From assembly GCF_035920345.1 (NCBI RefSeq), contig NZ_CP109149.1, positions 5,642,001-5,706,000 on the forward strand: a DNA stretch of 64,000 bases, read 5' to 3'. A program made the position numbers and the translations under genes. This stretch comes from Nocardia vinacea. Its GTDB lineage: Bacteria > Actinomycetota > Actinomycetes > Mycobacteriales > Mycobacteriaceae. This document shows, piece by piece, positions 25,340-34,991 of the stretch. The notes beneath the pieces are model-generated. The model made no database searches, was not told where the DNA came from, and saw only the letters and a program-made list of their open reading frames with translations. How positions within the stretch are numbered: the first letter of the stretch is position 1; every line of letters begins with the position of its first letter.

Positions 25340-26775
25340 TGTTGTTCGATGACGGGCAAACCGCACCCGGCCAGCACTTTGGGATAGGTCAGCCCATTCC
25401 GGATCTCATACAGAAGCTGTTCGAGCCGGTCGAATAATTCGTCGACCAGATCCGCCGACTCGTGCCCGGGCGCCTTGCGCGGCGCGAGCACGTTGAATCG
25501 GACACCGAGGCGCTCGGATCCGGTCCGGTCCAGCGCGACATTATCGATTCCGGCACCGGCAAGCAGCAGATCCTCTATCTCCGCACTGGTTTCGACGCCC
25601 GCCTGGTCGAGGACCGCATCGTCGAAGACCACGGTAAGGAACATGCCCTGCCGACTACCCAGCGGCCGAATGACGTTCGCACCGAGCCGAGCATTGATCG
25701 CATCGATGTGGCCGTGCGCGCGATCCAGCTGGTCGAGCATCCGCACGCGGTTCTGCGCGAAGTAACTCTCGGGCGTGTGCTCGACAATCGCCCGCGCCAG
25801 ATGCGTCGACTCGCGCTGGAACGAAATGGTCAGCCGCTCTCGAATCCTGGCCAGCCATTCGGCATCACCCGAGCAGGCCGCGCCCAATTTGCATGGTCCG
25901 AAGGCGTTATAGCCCTTGGAGTTTCCGGTAATGGTGAGCACCTGGTCGTACAGCCGACGCACACCATCGTCGGTCGCGAACTCCACTGCGGCGATCGGAA
26001 TATGCTGTTCCACCATGCAATCGAAGGCCATATCGCAGATGACCGGTACCCGACTGGCAACGAGCACCCGGCCGATCGCCAGCAACTCCTCGGCCGAATA
26101 GTCGGTGAATACCGGATTTCCGGGCAGCGTGAGCAGCACCCCGCACAGTTCGTCACGGTCGGCGAAGTAGTCCAGGCAGGACGCGAGCAGATCCGGATCG
26201 ATCTTGAAGGAGTCGTCCGGCGCAACAGGGCACGCCTCCATCCGCAAACCGTACTTCTCCACATGAATGCCTGAACTCTTGTACAGGCCTTCCGGATACA
26301 CGATCACACCGCCGGGGCGGGCCAGCGTCGCGACCGCCTCTTCGAGCAGCATGGTGCTCGAGTACGGACAGACGATGACCTCCTCCGGCGATACCCGGAC
26401 TCCAGGTATCCCGTCGGCCGGCTCCGCCAATCGCCCGAACAGCTTGTGCGCTGCCAACTCTCGCAATACCAGCGGCTGTCGCTTGTGATACAGCGTGCCA
26501 TCGGCGTATTCGTCCGGCGGTTGGGTATGCATCAGTTCGCGCCATGCCAGATCCAGTGCGGCGACGGCACTTTCGGCCAGCGGCAGACCGGTCTCGCCGT
26601 GGTAGGCGTCCAGCACATCCGAAAACGTCCGCTCGCCCGTCCCCGCGAACCGCGGCCGCGCACCCAGATGCCGACGCACTTCCCGCTTGCGCTCCTCAGA
26701 GCGATTGGTGCGGGCGGCGAGGCTGGGTGCCGGTGTCCGCCAAGGCAGCCGATCGTTATCAGCCAGCCGAGTCAC
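25336..26775 (-). CDS. PLP-dependent aminotransferase (fold type I, class I/II)
   Basis: A 479 aa enzyme. The PLP-binding lysine is K287 in TITGNSKGYN, the pyridine-nitrogen Asp is D248 in ICDMAFD and the NPxxxxY block is GNPVFTDYS at 219-227. The first 60 residues form an extra Arg-rich N terminus not usual for aspartate aminotransferases. It would transaminate an amino acid; substrate unknown. It is the middle gene of a coupled unit: 4-bp ATGA overlap with the XRE regulator upstream and with the AlaDH/PNT-like gene downstream. Together they could interconvert an amino acid and a keto or imino acid. Confidence 0.82.
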   Translation of the reverse strand: MTRLADNDRLPWRTPAPSLAARTNRSEERKREVRRHLGARPRFAGTGERTFSDVLDAYHGETGLPLAESAVAALDLAWRELMHTQPPDEYADGTLYHKRQPLVLRELAAHKLFGRLAEPADGIPGVRVSPEEVIVCPYSSTMLLEEAVATLARPGGVIVYPEGLYKSSGIHVEKYGLRMEACPVAPDDSFKIDPDLLASCLDYFADRDELCGVLLTLPGNPVFTDYSAEELLAIGRVLVASRVPVICDMAFDCMVEQHIPIAAVEFATDDGVRRLYDQVLTITGNSKGYNAFGPCKLGAACSGDAEWLARIRERLTISFQRESTHLARAIVEHTPESYFAQNRVRMLDQLDRAHGHIDAINARLGANVIRPLGSRQGMFLTVVFDDAVLDQAGVETSAEIEDLLLAGAGIDNVALDRTGSERLGVRFNVLAPRKAPGHESADLVDELFDRLEQLLYEIRNGLTYPKVLAGCGLPVIEQQ

Positions 26776-27821
26776 GACACCTCACTTTCGAAGGACGGCT
26801 CTCCCGGCGCGGTCATCCCGCGCCACCTCTGTTCCAGCGCCGCACGGAACAGACCGCGGCAATCGCCCTCGGTGAGGCGCTCGTAACCGGCCAGTTCCGG
26901 TGACGCGACGATATCGTCGACGACAATGCCCGAACCGGCGACCTTGAGCTCATAAAGACGCTCGAACCGGCGCACCGCGAATGCGACATCATGCTTCAAG
27001 GCCGAGAACCGGGTCGCCACGCGCGCCTGCCGGGAATAGTCGTATTCACCGACGGCGACGTACCTTTCGTCGACGATGAGCATGCTCTGCGCGTTGCGCG
27101 CGTGCTCACGCTTGACCAGCACGCTCTCCACGCCGGCACGCGCCTGTTTCCACAATTTGTCGTCATAGGGCCACACATCCTCGATCGTGTCGAGGACATA
27201 CATGCGTCGCACATCGATTCGAGGCGGATGGGTCGTATCGGCCAGGCGCAGGATCGCGGCGTGATAGTCGTCGCCGACATCGCCGCCGATGGTGCCCAGA
27301 TCAGCGGTGTGGATCGCGCGTACCGACGCCTTGGCCTGCTCGAGGATCATCAACCAGTCGCTGACGGTATTCCATTCCCAGACGGTCGCGCTGCGCGAAG
27401 GGATCTGCGCCAGGATTTCCTCGGCCCGCTCCAACTGCCGATCCGCGATCATGCGCAGCGGTTCGATCTCCTCCCGCGCGAAAGTCGCATCGATCAAGCT
27501 GCCCGCGATGCCGAGCGCGCGCTCGACGAGTTCAGGGTCCTTGCCGAGCAGGACATTGAAGCGCATGCGCAGATCGTGGTATCCGCCGCTGGCGAGATCG
27601 TCGGCGATACCGTCGGTCGAGGGCAATTCCTGGCCGAGCGCCAGGCTGAGACGTTCGCGCAGCGGTAGCGGTGGCACCCGAGTCCCGTTCTCGATCTGCT
27701 GGATCAGGCTGCGCGAACAACCTGTCTTGGCCGCGAGTGCGGCCTGGGTGAACCCGCGTTCCGTGCGGAGCCGACGGACCAGATCCCCGACCTGCTCACC
27801 GTCCGGCCCTGAGCCAGCCAT
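26772..27821 (-). CDS. XRE-type regulator with a long sensor-like C-terminal domain
   Basis: A 349 aa protein. Residues 10-66 form an XRE/Cro helix-turn-helix (FTQAALAAKTGCSRSLIQQIENG). Residues 90-330 are an uncharacterised region; SMLIVDERYVAVGEYDYS near 255-275 loosely resembles the truncated PLD-like sensor fold found in some regulators, a weak inference. GGAGG lies upstream of the ATG. Its stop overlaps the start of the aminotransferase gene, which is unusual for a regulator and its target and implies fixed stoichiometry. The 400-bp upstream region holds AT-rich palindromes. Confidence 0.75.
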   Translation of the reverse strand: MAGSGPDGEQVGDLVRRLRTERGFTQAALAAKTGCSRSLIQQIENGTRVPPLPLRERLSLALGQELPSTDGIADDLASGGYHDLRMRFNVLLGKDPELVERALGIAGSLIDATFAREEIEPLRMIADRQLERAEEILAQIPSRSATVWEWNTVSDWLMILEQAKASVRAIHTADLGTIGGDVGDDYHAAILRLADTTHPPRIDVRRMYVLDTIEDVWPYDDKLWKQARAGVESVLVKREHARNAQSMLIVDERYVAVGEYDYSRQARVATRFSALKHDVAFAVRRFERLYELKVAGSGIVVDDIVASPELAGYERLTEGDCRGLFRAALEQRWRGMTAPGEPSFESEVS

Positions 27822-28223
27822 GCCGCGCCTCCATCCCTACGCTCGGATTTTCAATGCTCACGATGTGTCATCCGACGTCATCATAGCTACGTTACGCCGC
27901 GAGGCAGTGATAGCGACGATGGAAGTTTTCTGGTCGATCGCTGGAAACCGTACGGGCGGGCAGATATTGCGCAAGACCGCTCCGATACCTAGGACCTCGA
28001 ATGCACGTTGCGGTACTCAAAGCTGCTCTCACGGAGCAGATTCCAGATACACAAGGCCGAATTTGCTTATATCTAAGCAATATTGATTGAGAAATATCTT
28101 CAGATAGCTTCTATGCTTAGTTGACATCCAGAAGTGGCGATCCATAGCATTGTTGTCAGCGTCACATCCGATCCGGAGCTCGCTTTCCGGGACAGATGGG
28201 TTCGATCGACCAAGGGAGGGGTC
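27822..28223. promoter_or_regulatory. 402-bp divergent intergenic region with AT-rich repeat
   Basis: No gene is seen. From 28060 to 28125 the sequence is clearly AT-rich. TTGCTTA-TATC-TAAGCAA (28063-28080) is a perfect 7-bp inverted repeat with a 4-bp centre, and TGCTTAG recurs at 28114-28120 in a form that pairs with CTAAGCA at 28073-28079. The region separates the XRE operon (minus) from the small gene at 28224 (plus), so these may be binding sites for the XRE protein or a nucleoid-associated protein. Confidence 0.45.
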
Positions 28224-28556
28224 ATGACATTGAGGCTGACCGACTGGTTGATCACCAGCGACATCACCCCCGAAACCGCCCGCTACACCGGCAGCGGCTG
28301 GGTTCTGAGCTGGCTGCCCGGCCAACTGCTGACGCGAGAGCAGGCCATGACCGGCATGGTGCTCGACGAGACCCTGAGCGATCCGGATCCCGAAGACTAC
28401 GTGCTCGCCATGGAGATTGCCGCCATCCGGGCCGCTGATCTCGGCCTCGAATTGGCTCAGGCGGTCGTGCTGCTGCACGCCCGCATCGTCGAACGAGACC
28501 GGCGGCAAGCCGGCACCAACTGCCGCATCGCGGTACCGACCACACCGGCCGCGTAA
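28224..28556 (+). CDS. small protein of unknown function
   Basis: A 110 aa soluble protein with GGGAGGGG upstream of the ATG, starting LRLTDWLITSDITPETARY. The middle is acidic (LSDPDPEDYVLAMEIAAI) and the second half is a long amphipathic helix (RAADLGLELAQAVVLLHARIVERDRRQ). There is no signal, membrane segment or known motif. It is divergent from the XRE operon and followed by a strong hairpin, so it is monocistronic. The clear ribosome binding site and terminator support that it is real. Confidence 0.55.
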   Translation: MTLRLTDWLITSDITPETARYTGSGWVLSWLPGQLLTREQAMTGMVLDETLSDPDPEDYVLAMEIAAIRAADLGLELAQAVVLLHARIVERDRRQAGTNCRIAVPTTPAA

Positions 28557-28602
28557 CGGCAGTTGGCGCCGCGGAGGGGTCGGCGCCACCTGACGTCGCG
28601 CC

Positions 28603-28643
28603 GAAACAGGGTCCGGCGAGTACCGCTCGCCGGGCCCTGTTTC
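28603..28643. terminator. strong bidirectional terminator
   Basis: Arms GAAACAGGGTCCGGCGAG and CTCGCCGGGCCCTGTTTC form an 18-bp stem with one G-T type mismatch and a 5-nt loop, between the small plus-strand gene ending at 28556 and minus-strand genes. A second smaller repeat TGGCGCC/GGCGCCA lies at 28564-28588. Confidence 0.8.
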
Positions 28644-28770
28644 ACGAGTCGGAACGCCGAAGACGCTTGGCGGAGCGCGACTTTCGCCCGGTGCGCGCTA
28701 TTCGCGGATCGTCGGCGACCTCGTCGCGCCGCACATACAAGCCCAGGAATGCCTGCACGGTGGCCGTCAT
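28642..28770 (-). CDS. putative 42-aa basic small protein
   Basis: A short frame starts at ATG (28770) with GAAGGA spaced 5 bases upstream and ends at the edge of the hairpin at 28603-28643, which would be its terminator. The product starts MTATVQAFLGLYVRRDEVAD and ends with a basic tail containing SRSAKRLRRSDS. Ribosome binding site, stop and hairpin are in the right order, which is the main support. I know no family. It could be a small protein or chance. Confidence 0.35.
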   Translation of the reverse strand: MTATVQAFLGLYVRRDEVADDPRIARTGRKSRSAKRLRRSDS

Positions 28771-28811
28771 CCGAATCCTTCAGCAGCCGTTCGCGTAACT
28801 GCGAACCCTCG

Positions 28812-29195
28812 CTACGGCACCGAACCGAACGCCTGCTTGAAGTCGGGGCACTCGACCAGCGGCTGGTGGGTGCAGGTGGCTGCGTGGCGGAGGCTGTCGC
28901 GCATGCGAGTGAGTCGAGCGATGTCCTCGTCCAACTGCCGAGCCTTCTCTGCCATATGGCGGCGGAGTTCGGTATCCGCGGGCGTGGCCACGAGGAATCG
29001 CGCGATCTGCGCGAGTGTGAAACCCGCTGCGCGAGCACAGGATACGAGCGCCAGGCGGTCGATCACCTCGGCCCGATAGGTGCGCCGCAAACCGTTGCGC
29101 CCGTCGGATTCGATGAGCCCGCGCTTCTCGTAGTACCGCAGCGCCGACGGCGCCAACCCGGACCGCGCGGCCACTTCCGCGATATCCAGCACCAT
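28812..29195 (-). CDS. MerR family regulator
   Basis: A 127 aa regulator with an N-terminal winged helix (DIAEVAARSGLAPSALRYYEKRGLI) and the dimer helix, then a C-terminal region with two cysteines (TCTHQPLVECPDF), placed where MerR proteins bind metals or sense redox. AAGGAG lies just upstream of the ATG at 29195; a longer start at 29225 would run through the operator. A 24-bp palindrome lies between this gene and the divergent esterase gene, with the 19-bp promoter spacing typical of MerR activation. Confidence 0.87.
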   Translation of the reverse strand: MVLDIAEVAARSGLAPSALRYYEKRGLIESDGRNGLRRTYRAEVIDRLALVSCARAAGFTLAQIARFLVATPADTELRRHMAEKARQLDEDIARLTRMRDSLRHAATCTHQPLVECPDFKQAFGSVP

Positions 29196-29204
29196 CACTA
29201 CTCC

Positions 29205-29235
29205 TTGACTTGAAGCACGCTTCAAGTCAGACGAT
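29205..29235 (+). promoter_or_regulatory. MerR-type promoter/operator for the esterase gene
   Basis: The palindrome TGACTTGAAGC-AC-GCTTCAAGTCA (29206-29229, 11-bp perfect arms) lies inside a promoter with -35 TTGACT (29205-29210) and -10 GACGAT (29230-29235), a 19-bp spacer typical of MerR-controlled promoters. The downstream ATG at 29242 lies about 7 bp after the -10, so the esterase mRNA may be leaderless. Confidence 0.7.
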
Positions 29236-29241
29236 AGTGCA

Positions 29242-30177
29242 ATGAGCGAAACAAAAGAAGAGCTGCACCCCCAGGTTCAGGCATATCTGGATCGTCTCGT
29301 CCGCGCGAATTTCGGCTCGGTGCACACATTTACCCCGGAGCAGGCACGCGAGGGATGGCGGCGACAGATCGCCCTACTCGGCGAACCGGAACCCGTTGCC
29401 AATATCGAGAACCGCACCGTCGCGGGCATAGGCGGACTCCGGATCTACACCCCGGATGGTGAAGGCCCCTTCCCCGCATTGGTGTTCTTCCACGGTGGCG
29501 GCTTCATGCTCGGCGATCTGGACACCCATGACGGACTGTGCCGCGGTCTGGCGAACGGTGCGGAATGTGTCGTGGTCTCGGTCGACTACCCCCTGGCTCC
29601 GGAGCACAAGTTTCCCGCCGCACCCGACGCGTGCTTCGCGGCGACGCAGTGGGTCGCCGATCATGCGGCGAGCATCGGCGTCGACGCCACTCGCATTGCC
29701 GTCGGCGGCGACAGTGCGGGCGGCAATCTGGCGGCGGTTGTTGCGCACATGGCACGCGACAACGGCGGTCCGGAACTGACCTTCCAACTGCTGATCTATC
29801 CCGATCTCGATTTCCGCAGAACGAATTTCAGCATCACGGAGTATGCGGGCAAGTACGGAAATATCAGCCGCGATGCCCAGCACTGGTTCATGGACAGCTA
29901 CTTGAATGGTTCCGAGGAGAAGCTCGACCCGCGGGTTTCCCCACTGCTCGCCCCCGACCTGGCCGGGCTACCTCCGGCACTCATTGTCACGGCCGAATAC
30001 GACGCCCTGCGCGACGAGGGCGAAGAGTACGGTCAGCGACTCGAGGAAGCAGGGGTCCCGGTCACGGTCGCTCGCTATCCGGGGATGATCCACGAATTCG
30101 TCCGGCATCCTTTCGACGACAGTAGGCGCGCCCGACTCGATGCGACGACGGCGCTGCGGAAGGCATTCGCCCGGTAG
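29242..30177 (+). CDS. HSL-family alpha/beta hydrolase (esterase)
   Basis: A 311 aa carboxylesterase of the hormone-sensitive-lipase family. The oxyanion motif is HGGGFM (H84-G87), the nucleophile S158 is in GGDSAGGNLA, the acid lies in TAEYDALRDEG and the base in MIHEFVRHP. Length is normal. It is cytoplasmic, with no signal peptide, and hydrolyses short-chain esters. No ribosome binding site lies between the -10 and the ATG, so leaderless translation is likely. Divergent from the MerR gene, which very probably activates it. Confidence 0.9.
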   Translation: MSETKEELHPQVQAYLDRLVRANFGSVHTFTPEQAREGWRRQIALLGEPEPVANIENRTVAGIGGLRIYTPDGEGPFPALVFFHGGGFMLGDLDTHDGLCRGLANGAECVVVSVDYPLAPEHKFPAAPDACFAATQWVADHAASIGVDATRIAVGGDSAGGNLAAVVAHMARDNGGPELTFQLLIYPDLDFRRTNFSITEYAGKYGNISRDAQHWFMDSYLNGSEEKLDPRVSPLLAPDLAGLPPALIVTAEYDALRDEGEEYGQRLEEAGVPVTVARYPGMIHEFVRHPFDDSRRARLDATTALRKAFAR

Positions 30178-30186
30178 CGAATTGCG

Positions 30187-30945
30187 TCAGTCGCGGTTCG
30201 ACGGTGCTCGGGAAAGGACAATGGGCATCCGCCACGACAGGCGGACCGGATTGTCGGTCGCGCGACGCACGAGCAGCCATTGGGCGACAGCCGCCATGGT
30301 GGAACCGAGCGAGGTCGCTACCGCGAGAAATCCCCAGTGCGTAAGGCCGGCGGATGCGTAGCTGGCGGTACTGGTGCCCGGGATGGCCAGTTTGCCTCGA
30401 CCGGTAGCCCAGTTCAATATCTGTCCGACTTGGCCACCCAGGTCATAGGTGCGACCGGTCATGGCCTTGAGTTCGGCACCTTTGCCATTGAGGTAAATCA
30501 AGCACAGGATCACGAAAAGTGACGCACACGCCAGCGAAATCGCGGTAAGGCGGGCGAGAAGTTCGTTGCGAAGGCGGATATTCAGCACGATGGCGCAGAA
30601 CGCGGTGATGATGGCGGCGCTGGCGAGGATGGCCCACGTGCCGGTGACCGGCGGGGTTTTGGGCGCCGCTTTCGACCAGACATTCATCGCGTTCGTGGTT
30701 ATTTCGAGCCGACCGAACGCATTGGCGGCGACCCTGCCGTCGGGCCCCTGTGCGGTGATCCACGATTGGAACAGCATGAGGAGGGTGGCGGTACTGCCGA
30801 CCGCGGCCAGTATGTAGCCCCAGTAAGATTGGAGCGGTCCCAGCCGCGCCCGGAGATCGGCCAACTCCGCGGCGCGGCCTTGTGTCGGTCCCGGCGGAGC
30901 GGTCCCGCGTCGAGATGTGATGGCTCGGGAGGAGTTCTGCTCCAT
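30187..30945 (-). CDS. four-helix membrane protein, paralogue of the one at 41884
   Basis: A 252 aa protein with a hydrophilic N terminus and four hydrophobic segments (about residues 43-63, 105-125, 132-152, 203-222). The blocks LFQSWITAQGPDGRVAANAFGR and IYLNGKGAEL (shown in part) are shared with the protein at 41884-42747 (LFQPWISATGPNG, SYLNGKAPEL), so the two are paralogues about 11 kb apart. Such proteins are common in Nocardia and have no known function. The ribosome binding site is weak. It converges on the esterase gene. Confidence 0.65.
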   Translation of the reverse strand: MEQNSSRAITSRRGTAPPGPTQGRAAELADLRARLGPLQSYWGYILAAVGSTATLLMLFQSWITAQGPDGRVAANAFGRLEITTNAMNVWSKAAPKTPPVTGTWAILASAAIITAFCAIVLNIRLRNELLARLTAISLACASLFVILCLIYLNGKGAELKAMTGRTYDLGGQVGQILNWATGRGKLAIPGTSTASYASAGLTHWGFLAVATSLGSTMAAVAQWLLVRRATDNPVRLSWRMPIVLSRAPSNRD

Positions 30946-31077
30946 GAACTCAGCTTAGGCGTGGAGCAGTGACGCGACTCACCTCCAGTGGGAACGTCAG
31001 TCGGCGGTGACTGGGAACAGATCCGGTCACCGACTCTGTTGCCACTGCCGGGGGTTCGAACGAGAGCGAGGTCGACC

Positions 31078-31791
31078 GTGCGGGTCGAGATCTGGACCGA
31101 CATCAATTGCCCCTTCTGCTACCTGGGCAAGAAGCGGTTCGAACAGGCATTGACCGACTTCCCGCACCGCTCCGACGTCGAGGTGGTGCACCGCTCGTTC
31201 GAACTGGATCCGACGCTGCCCGCCGACGAATCCGGCCCGGTGATCGCCAAGATCGCGCACAAGTACGGCATCAGCGAGGCGCAGGCGGCCGCCAATGAAC
31301 GCGGCATCGGCGCACAAGCCGCCGCGATCGGCCTGCCCTATCTGACCGAAGGCCGCGATTACGGCAACTCCTTCGATATGCACCGCCTGCTGCACTTCGC
31401 ACTCGCCGAAGGCAAACAGGACGCCCTCCTCGACGCGCTGTACCGCGCGAATTTCGCCGAAGAACAATCCCTGTTCGCCGATAACGAGCGCCTGGTGCGA
31501 CTCGCCGTCACCGCCGGACTCGACGAATCAGCCGCACGCACCGTCCTCGACGACCCGAATGCCTACGCCGACGCCGTCCGCGCCGACGAGCAGGAGGCCG
31601 CCCGACTCGGCGCCCGAGGCGTCCCATTCTTCGTCTTCGACCGCAAATACGGTGTCTCCGGGGCGCAACCCTCCGAAGTCTTCACCCAAGCCCTGGACCA
31701 AGCCTGGGCCGATCGGGAACCCGTCATCCAAACCATCGGCGGAGCCGACGTCTGCGGGCCGGACGGATGCGAGTTGCCGGCGCACAATTAA
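31078..31791 (+). CDS. DsbA-family oxidoreductase (FrnE-like)
   Basis: A 237 aa thioredoxin-fold protein with the CxxC motif CPFC at 11-14 (TDINCPFCYLGKKR) and the helical insertion typical of FrnE/HCCA isomerase-like DsbA proteins; cis-Pro is in GVPFFVFD. A second cysteine pair, VCGPDGCELP, sits at the C terminus as in FrnE proteins. No signal peptide, so it works in the cytoplasm, probably in thiol-disulfide exchange or isomerisation under oxidative stress. The GTG start has GAGCGAG upstream. Confidence 0.88.
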   Translation: MRVEIWTDINCPFCYLGKKRFEQALTDFPHRSDVEVVHRSFELDPTLPADESGPVIAKIAHKYGISEAQAAANERGIGAQAAAIGLPYLTEGRDYGNSFDMHRLLHFALAEGKQDALLDALYRANFAEEQSLFADNERLVRLAVTAGLDESAARTVLDDPNAYADAVRADEQEAARLGARGVPFFVFDRKYGVSGAQPSEVFTQALDQAWADREPVIQTIGGADVCGPDGCELPAHN

Positions 31792-31803
31792 CCTGCGGCA
31801 GTC

Positions 31804-32040
31804 CTATTCGGTTTCTTCAGTCGACTTCGCCGCAGGACCGAGCCGCACCACACCGGCGTCGAGATCGATCTCGACGCGCGGTCGGTGCACCTGACCGTCG
31901 CTGTCCTCACTCCCCTCATCGGCCAGCTTCTGCCCGGGGAACAGTTCACCCATAACGCCCATAGTTCGACGATAGTCCGCATAGCGAGAGACATCGCCAG
32001 GTCCGCCTCCTCCGAGTTCACCGGACCGGGCGGTACTCAT
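31804..32040 (-). CDS. small acidic protein of unknown function
   Basis: A 78 aa protein. The conserved-looking core is DYRRTMGVMGELFPGQKLAD, followed by a charged stretch (EGSEDSDGQVHRPRVEIDLDAGVVRL) shown here only in outline. Similar short proteins with an LFxPGxK..DE..L motif and a C-terminal beta stretch ending in ...DLDxGxVxx occur in many actinobacteria without known function. An ATG at 31962 would give 52 aa; neither start has a strong ribosome binding site. It converges on the DsbA-like gene. Confidence 0.55.
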   Translation of the reverse strand: MSTARSGELGGGGPGDVSRYADYRRTMGVMGELFPGQKLADEGSEDSDGQVHRPRVEIDLDAGVVRLGPAAKSTEETE

Positions 32041-32127
32041 CACGGCGGCACCGCCGACGTTGCGGCCGGAGTGGCAATCACTCCCATCACAGGCGACCGG
32101 CGACCATAGCCACCTACACTGGCCCGC

Positions 32128-32469
32128 ATGTCTGTGCCACGGATGCTCGCATTGTCCGCGTTCGCCCTGCTCACGCCCCTCGCGGGGGCGGCGTGCTCGT
32201 CCGAGGGAGCCGGGTATAAGTCCGAGTGCCAGGTCAGCGGTTGTACGGTCACCTTCACGCGTGGCGTGAATGCGAAGGCCAGTGTGCTCGGCATCGAAGC
32301 GGAACTCGTTGCGGTGCAGGGCAATACGGTCACATTGAAGGTGGCCGGTCAGCAGCTCGATATTCCGGTCGGGCAGACCCAAGCCACCAACGGGTTCAGC
32401 GCGACGGTGCAGGACGTCACCGATGACAAGGTCGTGGTTCGGATCAACACCGGCGTCAACGGCAATTGA
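32128..32469 (+). CDS. small exported protein, probable lipoprotein
   Basis: A 113 aa protein with a signal sequence ending PLAGAAC (C23), an imperfect lipobox. The mature part has one disulfide-capable pair (C34 and C39, ECQVSGC) and two beta-rich stretches (VNAKASVLGIEAELVAVQG, DDKVVVRINTGVNG), probably a small extracellular beta domain. No catalytic motif. It converges on the dialkylglycine decarboxylase gene, whose stop is 3 bp away. Function unknown. Confidence 0.65.
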   Translation: MSVPRMLALSAFALLTPLAGAACSSEGAGYKSECQVSGCTVTFTRGVNAKASVLGIEAELVAVQGNTVTLKVAGQQLDIPVGQTQATNGFSATVQDVTDDKVVVRINTGVNGN

Positions 32470-32472
32470 TCC

Positions 32473-33891
<1,419 letters not shown>

Positions 33892-34812
33892 ATGCTGAAC
33901 CCTTGGCGACTGCGCCTGCTCAGCCAGCTCGACTCGCTCGGCACTGTCCGCGCGGTCGCGCAGGCGGCCCACCTCAGCGCGTCCAGCGTGTCCCAGCAGC
34001 TCGCGGTGTTGGAGGCCGAAACCCGCACCCAGCTGCTGGAACGCACCGGCCGCCGGGTTCGGCTCACCCCCGCCGGACTGATGCTGGCGCGCCGCGCCAG
34101 GGGCATTCTCGATCAGATGGACAGCGTCGAGGCAGAGCTGCGCAGCCTCGGCGAGGAACCGGTCGGGTCGGTCCGGCTCGGCGCATTCCAGAGCGCCATC
34201 CATTCGCTGTGTGTGCCCGCGGTGACGCGCCTCGCCCGGACGCATCCGCATCTCGATGTCGAACTGATCGAGCTGGAACCGCACGAGAGCATGCCCGCGC
34301 TGCGGGTCGGTGACGCCGACATCATCATCACCACAACTGATTTCGTCGAACATCCGCTCGGCTCGGATGTGGATATCGTGCCGTTGGCCACCGATCCGAT
34401 CGTGCTCATCCTGCCACCGGAGCGCGCTGCCCGCGGGCCCGCCGACCTCGCCGCCTACGCCGACGAGCCGTGGGCCTTCGATACGCCGAAGTCGTATATG
34501 GCGAATCTGGCCACCCGGCTGTGCCGGGAATCCGGATTCGAACCGCGGGTGGTGTGCAGGTTCAGCAATTACCTGATGACGTTGCAGCACGTCGAAGCAG
34601 GACTTTCGATCGCTCTGCTCCCCGGCTTGGCGGTCGATCCGCGCTATCGCGTCGCGACCCGGGAACTCGCCGATCCCGTCACCCGCACCATAACCGCCGT
34701 AATTCGCCGCGGCGCACCGCCACGTGCCGCCGTCCATCTGGTTCTCGAGGAACTGCGTCGAATTCGTGAATTGCCGGTCGACCCGCGTCTATCGACGACT
34801 TTCGAAGCGTGA
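33892..34812 (+). CDS. dgdR: LysR-type regulator, probable DgdR-like
   Basis: A 306 aa LysR protein. The winged helix is at about residues 3-62 (RLLSQLDSLGTVRAVAQAAHLS, SVSQQLAVLEAE), followed by the linker helix and a periplasmic-binding-like effector domain (residues 90-300) with the IIITTTDFVEHPL block. It is divergent from the dialkylglycine decarboxylase gene and likely activates it in response to aminoisobutyrate or a related amino acid. Symbol by context only. The gene before it on this strand is 1 kb away. Confidence 0.8.
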   Translation: MLNPWRLRLLSQLDSLGTVRAVAQAAHLSASSVSQQLAVLEAETRTQLLERTGRRVRLTPAGLMLARRARGILDQMDSVEAELRSLGEEPVGSVRLGAFQSAIHSLCVPAVTRLARTHPHLDVELIELEPHESMPALRVGDADIIITTTDFVEHPLGSDVDIVPLATDPIVLILPPERAARGPADLAAYADEPWAFDTPKSYMANLATRLCRESGFEPRVVCRFSNYLMTLQHVEAGLSIALLPGLAVDPRYRVATRELADPVTRTITAVIRRGAPPRAAVHLVLEELRRIRELPVDPRLSTTFEA

Positions 34813-34991
34813 CAGCTACTTTCGACCTCCCCCGTAGTCGCCGAGTCCCCGCTCCAAAACCGCAATGGCGCGTCGAGCCCGGGCGCCACAGGCGCGAACA
34901 ACCCAGAAACCTCCTCGGTGGATCGAGACTAAGCGGCTTGGTCCGCGAATTGGTGGAATCGGGGGAGTTGACAGGCTATCTGGACGCGGCA

